64,000 nt of DNA from Metopolophium dirhodum (Eukaryota; Arthropoda; Insecta; Hemiptera; Aphididae), in the NCBI RefSeq assembly GCF_019925205.1, contig NC_083568.1, positions 28,332,393 to 28,396,392 of the forward strand, given 5' to 3'. Shown piece after piece: positions 50,861 through 61,604 of the stretch. Both the position numbers and the translations under genes were made by a program. The notes below the pieces were generated by a model. That model made no database searches. It worked only from the letters and a program-made list of their open reading frames with translations, and had not been told where the DNA came from. How positions within the stretch are numbered: position 1 is the stretch's first letter; each line of letters opens with the position of its first letter.

Positions 50861-52780
50861 TCTCGACGCAGGACATAAAAACCATGAGCCGCCGCGTATT
50901 AGAAAACGATTCGGAAGGATTTCCGTAGGTAGTTACATAATAATAATAACATGATCGAAATTCGTATCGAAAGTCTCTAGAACCGAAGTTTTCCGAGAAT
51001 CAATGCGATGAAACGAAAATGATCGAAAATATACACTCGAATCGCGTGCGTAGCGTATTCTTGTTATGCGTTTTCTCATTTTATAGAAACACCCCGGCTT
51101 TTCCATAGATGCGTGTCGTCCCTCGACGGTTAAAATAAAACCTTCACATGTATAGACATATACACCTGAGCACGTCTTGCACATTCGACGGACATGATAT
51201 TATTATATAAACAAGGTCGTGCCGCGTGTTTTTTTAGTAAATATCTGGTATAAGGTGTACGGTACATGTACGCGATATAGAATAAGAAATAAGACGACTC
51301 GTGTCTCGCTTGGTACCTACGCCTATATACCTTCGTGTCGGGGGCGTGGTAATTCGGTTATAACCGAGCGGTTATAGGTTGTATGTGCGCGCCCGTTAAA
51401 TTAATTCGATTGGTTATTGTTGTCGGATTGAATGCCATTGTTATAATATTATTATTGAAAACGGTCGCGCGTTTACACTGTGAAATAAATGAACGGAGAC
51501 GACGACTCGCGGTCGAGGCTAAAGTGCGCGGTAGGGTAGGTAGTCGTCGGAGGTGTCGGCGAGGGTTTGTGGCGATAATCGTAGGTGTGGGTGGGTGGTT
51601 GGAGGGCGGAAAACGAATTCGCAATAATAACGCGATTTTCTTATTTTCGGCACTCTTGTTCCGCGCGTGACGAATAAATTTAAATATTTGTTTCGGTTAA
51701 TTCCATAAAACGGCGGAGACGCGCAGACACGTATTATACAAGCGAGGGCCAACAAGAAAAAATCTCTTCCGACCGATTTAAGCCGCCGCGTCGTAGTTCG
51801 CCCGCGTCGTACAAATAACACTATTTTATCTGTACAATAACGTACAATAATATTACGACGACCGCCGGCGGGGACGACGAAGTCATAACCGCAAATCCGG
51901 TTGCGCGACTTATGTGGTCGGCTGCATTCGTACACACATATTATTATATATTATTGTTATTATTGTGACTATATTCATTGCACGCCCAGTCTCTGCGCAC
52001 GCAAATACATTTACACGCACGTACGCACATTCACACACACTTACACTCACACACAAACTTACATGAAATTTCAAGATTTATAATATTTTAAGTCCCCGTG
52101 GTCTGCGAGGCGTTGCGCACAGCGACCACCGAGGAATCGGTCGGCTGCAACGCGTATGTTATATTATAATTTATTACAATGGTACGATATACAATACAAT
52201 ATACAAAGTTCATATATTATTAATAACTTATTACACCCACCGAGGATCGGTTGAGCACGGAAATCATATTATACTGTGCCTCGTATTAAAAAATTACAAT
52301 AACGACGCGATAATGTTCGACCGACCGACCGCCACGTGCTTATACTATGTACATAATATACATATTACTACGATACGTCTCGCGTGTCATACAGTAATAC
52401 CAGCTATACACGTAGGTGCCTATAAACTAATGTAAACGATATTAAATAATAATAATATCATATAGGTACCTACCAATAATACTTCATTAACGTTAATACG
52501 TCGATATCACTATAGGTATCGAATTATAATATATTATAATATCGCGGCATTATAATACAACGACGACAATTATGCGGTGTGATCATGTATTATAACATAT
52601 TATATATATTATTATTACCTATTATTATTATACTATGCGATCCGACGGAGTGGCGCGGCGATTCTCGTGAAAGGATATAGTAATAATGATAATAATAATA
52701 ATATAATAGTATTATGTGGCACGTCTGTGTGTGAGAAATGTGATTATCGTACATATATAATTTATATTATAATATATTAT

Positions 52781-52796
52781 GTGTGTGTGTGTGTGT
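52781..52796. repeat. (GT)8 microsatellite
   Basis: Eight uninterrupted GT repeats. Confidence 0.93.
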
Positions 52797-52821
52797 CTAT
52801 TCGATGGACCGACTACGATTC

Positions 52822-52842
52822 ACCGCCGCCGCCGCCGCCGCT
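52822..52842. repeat. CCG microsatellite
   Basis: About six uninterrupted CCG repeats, unusual in such an AT-rich window. Confidence 0.9.
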
Positions 52843-53233
52843 GACGTCGTGGCGATAACGAAATATATGCCAATTTGATATGGTAAATTGCGTTTCGTCG
52901 GCGTATACGCATACACACGTGTATATAATATATATATATGTGTAATATAGTGTACCTGCTCACACGTAAAATAATATTATGCACAGTCGTATACGGTATA
53001 GTAATGATATGATATAATATTATATTGTATAACGCTCGCGTAATACGCTCCTCCGCCGTTCGCGCATCGTAAGTCGCGACGCGTACATAATATTATAATA
53101 GTATAATTCGCTATATTATTGTTTAACGCACCGACGGGACACTTGCAGATTTGTGACTACCAATAATAAACCGTATACCGTTATAAATAACAATTATTAT
53201 TGGTCGTAAATAGGGCCTGCTATCCGATGCATT

Positions 53234-53861
53234 GTACGACTCCAGGGGTGTATAATTCGACCAGCGATCTCGCACCCCCTCGGATTTGCTTTAATTTATT
53301 CGAATTCAGATTTTTGAGATTTTCGAGTTTTGCAATATTGATCACACCTAAACACCTGAAATATTTTTCAAATACTCATAATATGCAATAATTTACCAAG
53401 TTTAGTTCCAAGCGAGGAGTGTCCTAGTTGTCACTACTGACTATAGGTACATTATAGGCTTCTCTTTTTTTTTCCAAAATATAAGAATCAATCTTTTTCA
53501 CTTTAAATATTGTTAAGACGAAGATTTTTTCTAACCTATTACAAAGTTTTATACACAAACTTAAATAACTAAAAAGACCACTCGTCCGAATTTCGATTTC
53601 GATACACCAACTTTTGAAAAAAGTCATCTACTCAATAATGTACAAGTAAATGGGCGGGGTTTCTCATTAGTTGAAAAACAGAAGTTTTCGTCTTCACGGG
53701 ACACTCCTTAAGACGCAGTACGAAAATCCACAAGAATTTGAAAATATGGTCTTTATGAATTAGTATAATATTTAAAAATTCCGGAATAACCAGATTTAGA
53801 ATAAGTGCGTTGTTGGTTGAAAAAAAAGGGAGCATGCATGTTCGGTGAATCCCCTTGTATA
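53234..53861. mobile_element. Non-autonomous DNA transposon, about 630 bp, GATTCA TIR family
   Basis: The left end aggggtgtataattcgacca, followed by gcgatctcgcaccccc, is a degenerate inverse of the right end gggagcatgcatgttcggtg, followed by aatccccttg. The right end is close to the consensus inferred from the copies at 12048 and 24874. The internal segment around 53700-53750 (gggacactccttaag...caagaattt) also matches the 25520-25570 segment of the 24874 copy. No transposase. Confidence 0.6.
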
Positions 53862-55224
53862 TAATAATATTTATGTATGGCACTGTTGTTTTATTTCTCA
53901 TAATATTCCATAGTCGAACGCATCCTGTTGGTGCAGTATTTTGGTGCATATATTTCTACTTTATAATGTCATTCTTTAAGATATTGTGTGTCTGTACTAT
54001 ACACAAGTGGGTACACTATAATGTGAGTCATTATATGAACTATACTCGCATATAGGTCGTCACGAAAACGCTTTATTTGGTATATTAGATGTGTGCCGAG
54101 TCTCTCATTTTCTCATATTATAATACACATATCATCATATGCATACGAGGTACGTGTACCTGATACGTTACCAGGGAAAACAAATATCGAAAAAAATTTG
54201 CATTTAGTATAGGAAATATCGTACGAATCCGAGAGACGTAAAAAAAAAAAATATTCTACGACTCGATCTGTGCAAACAAGTAGACGCAGTTCTTGTACAA
54301 ATAAACAATATATATATATATACTAGTAACCATGGAAACGATATTTTTCGATCCTGTAGCCCTAGAAACTATAATACTCTACTCAAATTCACTCGGTCGC
54401 ATGACACACGAATATTCATTATCCCGGATAATGTGTTCGGCAGTGCAATAAACCTACGTCCAAATAATAACAGTGGTACTCGTCGAGTACATATTATAGC
54501 ATAGTACATACGTATATAATATTATTGTTATTATTATTTTGTTCGGAAGGCTATTTTAAAATTACTCCACGTGAATGTTAGTTGTCGTATCGGTATTTTG
54601 CGCTCAGAGTTTCTGCAGACTACGCGTATTGGTTTTAAAATTATATTATCTTTCTTTTAGTTTCGTTTTTCGTTCGGAAATCGTTTCGGAAATTTGCGAA
54701 CATAGTAATCGCGGTAACAGCCATGCCCAGAGGGTTTTGTATGCATCACCTCTCTATATGTACGCGTTGCACATGCAGTACTCGACCTGACGTATTTCAA
54801 ACCGCGATAAACGTCAAAGAAACGATTTCCCGACGTTTTGAGACGAATGACCATATTTCATCAGCGAACCACCAAACTCCACCGATAATAATATTATTTA
54901 GTTTTCGGACGATGATAGATATTTCAGCAGCTCTCAAACGATCACATAGTTATAATGCTGCACGAAGACCTCGATGCCTGCCCGATGGATTGGCTACTTC
55001 AGGTAGTGTTCACCGTTTTTATAGACATGTTTTTCTTTTTTACGTTTGAAATCTATAGAGAAATCGAATCGCCGGTGGTCATATTACTATCGTACGAGCA
55101 AAACGTCCTCACACACGAGAACGTGCGACATTAATTTTCGAAATACATTTTATATTTTCGTATTAAACAATTCCAGTCGTCCTGCAGGACACGGGACGAA
55201 GATTGCGTTATGCGTGAGCGTACA

Positions 55225-55254
55225 TATTATTATTATTATTATTATTATTATTAT
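55225..55254. repeat. ATT microsatellite, ten copies
   Basis: Thirty bases of uninterrupted TAT/ATT repeat. It gives a poly-isoleucine stretch in a spurious plus frame. Confidence 0.95.
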
Positions 55255-55876
55255 GACACACGTACATATTATAATAATATATATACTGAGCCTGCCTGCA
55301 GTGTATGTCACCAGCGACGGTGGTTCGCGTAATAAATGGTGGCATAAATTACGGGCAAAGCGATGACGTTGACAATAAAACAGAAATACAATTTCCTAGT
55401 TGGTCATTATTCACAGTTTGGAAATAGGTCGGATAATAATATTCGTTTTGGAGATTTAATGCCGATTTAACGGGGGGTATTTGTCAAAACCCGCGCCGTG
55501 GTGGAGCTGACGACCCATGGTGGAGCGGATGGTGGAGGTGGAAGTGGTTGTGGTGGTGGTAGTGGCGATGAAAACGATGAGAAGATGGGTGGTGAGGAAA
55601 CGTGTACCAGAACTGGGGAGTTTGAGGTTCTTTGCAATAATGTCTTTCGATTATTTATTTACCTAGGACGAATATTATCACTGTTATTATAAGTGCGTAA
55701 GTGTCAAAGACTATACGACGTGTCCGGCGTTGTTATTTTATTATCATCATAATAGTCGTCATAAATCATACGATTTTTAATAAAGTTATTCCGAAGGCGT
55801 CGTCAGCGGGACGAGGACTTTTAGTTTTCCATATCGAAACAGTTCCACTGCTGGTTGAATGGTGAATGGGGTCGTC

Positions 55877-55914
55877 AAAAACTATAAGGTACCATAATAT
55901 GGTACCTATAGTTT
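55877..55914. repeat. Near-perfect palindrome with a second small palindrome beside it
   Basis: aaaactataaggtaccat is followed after AAT by atggtacctatagtttt, its inverse with one base lost. Immediately downstream, ataacatattatgttat (about 55915-55931) is another near-perfect palindrome. Confidence 0.85.
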
Positions 55915-57239
55915 TATAACATATTATGTTATACGGTATAAGTATTTTATCAAGTTAATACTATTATACTATCGCCGTTATATTATATTGTTGATCCATA
56001 AAAATCTATCAGTGTGATTCTTGTTGTTCATTGCGACACTACATTGGCACTAGGTAACAATAATATTCTAGGGGAACTTGCAGGAGGCCTTCGAAACCAT
56101 TTGAAAGGCGTCCAAACTTGCTATAGTTTGATACTCAACAAAAATAAAAAAAAAACCAAATGTAGAACTGAGACTGTGTTGTGAATTATAACAAAGAATC
56201 AGTTGTTCATTATTTATTATTTTTAAATATGATTGATAGAAAAAATCAAATTGAGGTACTACTTACACAGACATATTATACTCATTTTATACCTCACGTG
56301 GTCATCAAAATAGTTTTTTTTTATTAACGAACAATTCTATAAAGATATCACTACGACTACGTGTTTTTTTATATTCTTTCGATATCGATCAATCGGTTGC
56401 GGTACGAAATGTCTTTTGAAAAAAGATAGGTACAAAATGTAGACGGAATTCAAATTTTTTTTCTTGCTTTATATTCCGGGTTCTGTGTTATTGTGGGTCA
56501 ATACAGTTAGTGATATTTTAGTATTGCGTTTAGTTTTCATAGCCTCCTGCGCGGTTGTTAACGGCGCTGACGTAAACGTAGGTAGGCACACACTATGCAG
56601 AGATAAACATATTTAAATAAAAGGGTTTTTTCCTCCGTCGGGAAACGCGTATTCAAGACGAATAAATCCGATTAGTTTAAGTCGAATAAAATACTCGGTT
56701 TGAAACACGTTGCCTCTATTTACTATTTAAATGCAACAACCTTGTGTTTGTCGTGCATCCGGGCTTAAGCCAATTACGCACATCGCCATAAGGCTAACGC
56801 GTCGCGACGAAAAAAAATAAAAAATAAATAAATGAATAAATGGAAACACGCGGCTAAGGTATAATACGGTCTGTCAATTTAGCGTGTGCAATGTGCATGT
56901 CTTACAATAATTATTTTGTTATCGTGCCCATACAAATATAATAATATAACAAACACAGGTCGTGTTTTCTTTTTCGAAATATCGTTTGGCGTTATGAAAC
57001 AATATTATAATAATATGCGATGGGCAGTCTTGCATTGATGTAGAGGCGTGCCTACTCGGAAAATTCGTGGAAAACCATTAACACTATATTGAGAGCGCAC
57101 TACAACTGAAACAGCCGAGTAAGGGTATCTGAATACATGAAAACGAAAAAAAAAATAAATAAATCATGAAAAAAAATAAAACATATAATCCGATTCAGAC
57201 GTTTTGTTTACGTGATTACGCCGACAATTCGCAAATATT

Positions 57240-58800
57240 TACACCTGTTCGTATTAAATAATATTATATACTTCAATTATGCTGTAGCATATATGTACAG
57301 CTGTGCGATACACGAGCATTTCACTCGTATTTACTCGGTATAAATGGGGTGAAAAGGTTATCGAAACACACCCCTCGTCGTACCCATACACGAATACATA
57401 CAGACGCAATGTATAATAATAATTATAATACTGCGGGAGCGATTAGTTTTGAAGTTTTGGAAAATGTGTTTTCAAAATAAAAAAAAATTCCGTGGACTCC
57501 ATTGATGTATATTTAAGTGTAACAGTTTACTTTTTCCAAGAGCAGACTGAATTATAGTAAATAATTATAATTTTCTAGTTCAGGTATCATGAACCGGTAT
57601 CATTGATATGGTATTCGACAGATTTTCGAACGATAAACGGTCGGATCAGACGTGGACTTTCTTGACGTCGAAATTTACACTCTGCCGATTCGTCAACGGT
57701 TATTACCAGGAATAGTATAAAAAAATAATATGCAATTTTTTTTAATTTCGAGAACTGACACGGTAGAAAAATTTATAAAAAAAACGTAACTATGTGTGTT
57801 TTCTACAGCGCGTTTGCCTGTTTGTATTAAATATATTAAATACACTTAAATTATGTAGTATAGCTTTGCGATACACTAGCATTTTCCTCGTATCTATTTG
57901 TTATGAATGGGGTGAAAAGGTTATCGAAATACACCCTTTTGTCGTACATATACGGATAGACGCAGACGCAATATACGTATAATAATTGTATAACGTTTCA
58001 GGAGCCATTAGTTTTTGAGTTTTGGAAAATGTGTTTTTTCGTTGTCACACGATCAACGTAATATTATTGTTAGCTGCATATAATATTATACGACGACTGA
58101 GTATACCGATAAAACCTTTAAGAACGAATCGAATCACAGGTTTCTTACACTCAACTAAGTCTCATTAAATTTAAAACATATCATCAAATATACTGTTAGT
58201 TTTAATATACTAACCCAGTCATCCAGTCAAACTTTGAAAAACAACTGTTTCATCCCATTTTTACAGACTATTTTGACAGTTTGTAAGAAAAATGTATTAT
58301 ACAGGTATGGTACACTAAAAAGTTTATTTAGAAATATTTGAACAATTTTAAATACTTGAAAACATTGATAAACGTGTGTCATATATATACTCATAATATA
58401 CTGTTCCTATTATAAAGTTATTTGAAGTAAAAAGTACATACATCAAACGTCTTAAATATTGGTAAAAACTTGAGCGATAAACCTTTTATGAATTCAAATC
58501 TTGATATCAGCTGTCTGGAATGTATTCATATAGTGTTAATACTGCATTTTTCTTTATTTTTTTTTAGTTTCATATTTGATACAATTTCTTTCGGTTAGGT
58601 GTGGTCAACGTCCTAATTCAGTGTCAACTGCAGTGTCGGCAATTCTATTTAGATCAGAAACTATTGTAGAAATGTACAATATATATCTCACACAAAATAA
58701 AAATAAATTCGTGGACTCCGCATTGAAACAATATTTTGTTTTTCCCAAATGCGGACTGAATTAGTAATAAATGATAATCATTTTCTCGTTCGGGTTGTGT
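57240..58800. repeat. Duplicated segment, second copy interrupted by about 650 bp
   Basis: Unit A (about 57240-57600) is matched in two pieces. The first piece lies at about 57820-58035 with anchors ggggtgaaaaggttatcgaa at 57346 and 57909 (offset 563) and agttttggaaaatgtgttttt in both. The second lies at about 58690-58795, with cgtggactcc at 57491 and 58710 (offset 1219) and gactgaattataag-type sequence after it. The change of offset means about 656 bp (roughly 58036-58690) separates the two halves of copy B. The nature of that insert is not clear. Confidence 0.8.
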
Positions 58801-60396
58801 GCTCTAAAAATTTGATTACAATCGCCAAATTATGTAGGTACTTCGTACATAATATTATTGTTATTATTATTATCATATAATCACTCCGAAAGAATTCAGA
58901 ACGATATTATTATAATAATATAGACCGTTGGCTAGTCACACTTGGCGTTTGACGGACCAAGTGACACGACGTTATTGCGTACCTATAATATCACATTTTA
59001 TAAGAGTACGGTATAATGCGATTCCGAGAAATGTTAATGTTACGCCATAGCCACCGACCTTCATATATATCGTATTATTATAATAAATAATATGGGGCGA
59101 GACGTCTCGTCCGCTCCGTCTCCGCCGTTATTACACGCTCGAATACCGTGGGGACAACTGTACACCGCTGGCGACCGTATAATTTATTAATAAAATATTC
59201 GCGTCTTGCTCCTCTCGCCCAAACCCATTCCGTGGACTTGTCCCCTCACGACGGTCTGCAAGTCTTTCCGCGTTGATGGTCGTCACTCGTCTGCATGGCT
59301 CGGTGGTCACACGACGGCAGACGGGAAATGTGCGACACGATGTGCTGAAAATTATTCATAATATTTCCCGGTTCCCGCGGTCAGTGACTTGCCCGAACAA
59401 GTCACACGACGTTATTTTCGATATTGTCGCGGTCGACGTTTCCATCGATTGGTAATAACAATAATGGACACTGAGATAGAATCGATAAGCAGATCGTATA
59501 ATATAATACCTACTACTACTGATATTAGTAGGTAGCAAATGTTATTGTAATATTTTTATTTTTTTTTTTAAAGTTGTACTCTATACGAGTATAGGTAATA
59601 ACTATTATCTGTCGAAATGTAATAATAATATTATTAAAATATCACACGTCGAGTCTGGCGTGTAAAACCGACGCGCACTTCCCGACTATTCCCTTTATAT
59701 GAAACGTAATATCATAATTATAATAACGATTAATTTGACATGTATTCCAAATTTTTAAACATATATTTTTATAACTTCTTAAAGCCCATACCTATTATTT
59801 TTCAAACTCTTGAGATTTTTACACTACTTGCGAAGTGTGCTGTGGATATAAAAACTTAATTTTTTCCAAATTATAACCCCATTTTGTCACTGTAAATTAT
59901 TATTTATTTAGTGGATAATTTTTTTGAAAATTATGACATATCAAAATCAAAATGTTAACAAGTCGTCTTTGAGTTGCACTTTGTGCACTACGGCTGATGG
60001 GCTCATGATAATGTGTTTGGAAGATATGAGAAGTATGGTTATTTGAAAATTGTAGTAATTAATATCAACCTGACAACAATATTCTAATTTTTAAATATGG
60101 TCCAAATATTATAATAAATACTAGATCTCAATCTTCCATCCGTTTGATATATTTATAAACTATTTTAAAGGACTAGGTATTATCCGAGGTATTATCCTTA
60201 TTTTAAACATAGTAATAATTGAGAAACTGCGACTAGTTCGTATTTTAAAGTAGGTACATCAATATTTTCGAAAAAAATAAAATGTAATCAATTTATACAT
60301 TTATCTCATTTGCAAAAGAGAAATTTCAATCTCTACACGACATTCTTTAAGTATAGGTACTATTAGTATACAAAATCTCAAGAATTTTAAAATGTA
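58801..60396. other. Non-coding DNA; CpG-richer at 58920-59680, then AT-rich older repeat sequence
   Basis: The frame 59273-59455 (plus) is unmatched. cttgcccgaacaagtc near 59390 is a small inverted repeat. The segment 60310-60395 (aatctctacacgacattctt...ctcaagaatttt) resembles the interior of the GATTCA family copy at 25516-25565, so it is probably the remains of a related element split by the next insertion. Confidence 0.4.
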
Positions 60397-60930
60397 ATCT
60401 GTGTGTCCCGTTTTAAACGTACCACTAAATATCTCAGCCTGATAATCTTAGATTGAAATACAGTTTGCTGCAATAGCTAAGGGGTACTGAAATACACATT
60501 TAAGGACAAATTTCAAATTTTTAACTCTTGTAGTATGCGCATGCGCAATACAAATTTTTTTTTTTTTAATTGCAACATCTATTTTTGTTACCGGATATGG
60601 ATAGATTATTTTATTCTAAGTAATTTTGATCCATTGACCATAGTTCTAAACCTAAAATTGAATGAGTTACAGCTTTTGGAAATTTTAAAATAATTAAATT
60701 TTTTCGATTTTACCTAAAACATTACACGCTTGAATTTCATACAAAAGTAAATCATTTTTGAACTAAAATGAAATGCATTTAAATAATTTAATACAAAATT
60801 ACCTAAAAAAAATGTATAGCTAATTTAAATTTAATTAATTTAAAAATAAATTTACCAACTAAATTGACAATGACGTTGTAATTTGCGTTATTATTGTGCG
60901 ATAAAAGTTATTGAATTATTTCCAGTTTTA

Positions 60931-61126
60931 TTATTAGTACTTTGATAATAGTACATTATTTCTAATTTTATTCTTAGTACTTCGATATATATTGTAGATA
61001 TTGTTTTTATTCTTAGTACTTCGATAATTATTGTAGATATTGTTTTTATTCTTAGTACTTCGATAATTATTGTAGATATTGTTTTTATTCTTAGTACTTC
61101 GATAATTATTGTAGATATTGTTTGAT
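60931..61126. repeat. 39-bp tandem array, four good copies plus a degenerate one
   Basis: ttcttagtac recurs at 60971, 61010, 61049 and 61088, an exact 39-bp period. Each is followed by ttcgata, attgtagatattgttt and so on. The last three units are almost identical. A degenerate unit (ttattagtactttgataata) precedes them. Confidence 0.95.
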
Positions 61127-61208
61127 TATCAAAAATGAACTAATGCACGTTCATCGATGACACTTATAACTTTTAACATAATACTTTGAATGATTTTTCT
61201 TTTTTTCT

Positions 61209-61300
61209 TCTTTAAAATGTTAAACAATAGTGAAAAAGTTGATATGATTTTAATTTATGGTGAGTGTCAACTTTTTCACTATTGTTTAACATTTTAAAGA
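61209..61300. repeat. Perfect 34-bp inverted repeat with 24-nt loop
   Basis: The left arm 61209-61242 (tctttaaaatgttaaacaat...gttga) and right arm 61267-61300 are exact reverse complements, separated by 24 nt. It sits just inside the right arm of the foldback element and would form a long hairpin in RNA from either strand. Confidence 0.97.
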
Positions 61301-61604
61301 CATTTAATTTTTTTAAAATTTCCAAAAGCTGTAACTCATTCTATTTTAGGTTTAGAACTATGGTCAATGGATCAAAATTACTTAGAATAAAATAATCTAT
61401 CCATATCCGGTAACAAAAATAGGTGTTGTAATTAAAAAAAAAAATTTGTATTGCGCATGCGCATATTACAAGAGTTAAAAATTTGAAATTTGTACTTAAA
61501 TGTGTATTTCAGTACCCCTTAGCTATTGCAGCAAACCGTATTTCAATCTAAGATTATCAGGCTGAGATATTTAGTGGTACATTTAAAACGGGACACACTG
61601 TATA

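Larger units (their letters stand above)
50861..53230. other. CpG-rich block with many short-repeat tracts
   Basis: High CpG at 51340-51660 and 51700-51910. Overlapping open frames on both strands (51383-51670 plus, 51358-51624 and 51519-51935 minus) reflect composition rather than protein. AC-rich sequence lies at 52010-52055, a GT run at 52781-52796 and a CCG/GCC run at 52822-52842. It is a candidate promoter region by composition only. Confidence 0.4.
53862..57235. other. Non-coding DNA, no gene recognised
   Basis: CpG-richer at 54550-55630. The frame 55498-55692 starts with GTG and gives a glycine-rich peptide from GGTGGAAGTGG-type sequence. The frames 54723-55049 and 55046-55366 are unmatched. 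An ATT microsatellite lies at 55225-55254 and a palindrome at 55877-55914. Confidence 0.45.
60397..61602. mobile_element. Foldback-type non-autonomous DNA transposon, about 1.2 kb with roughly 300-bp inverted repeats
   Basis: The left arm (about 60399-60706) and right arm (about 61302-61600) are inverse copies with few mismatches. Outermost is tgtgtcccgttttaaa, then gtaccactaaatatctcagc, ttgcgcatgcgcata-like sequence and ttaggtttagaactatggtc. The ends abut TA on both sides (60395-60396 and 61603-61604), consistent with TA target duplication as in mariner/Tc-type elements. The interior holds a 39-bp array and a perfect 34-bp hairpin, with no transposase frame. It lies inside older repeat sequence, so the insertion is nested. 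Confidence 0.88.

Noticed and set aside
51358..51935. Overlapping long open frames on both strands
   Set aside because: CpG-rich sequence has few stop codons. The peptides are arginine-rich by composition and match nothing; mutual shadows.
55498..55692. Glycine-rich frame starting with GTG
   Set aside because: Derived from a GGTGGA-type simple repeat, with no ATG start and no family resemblance.
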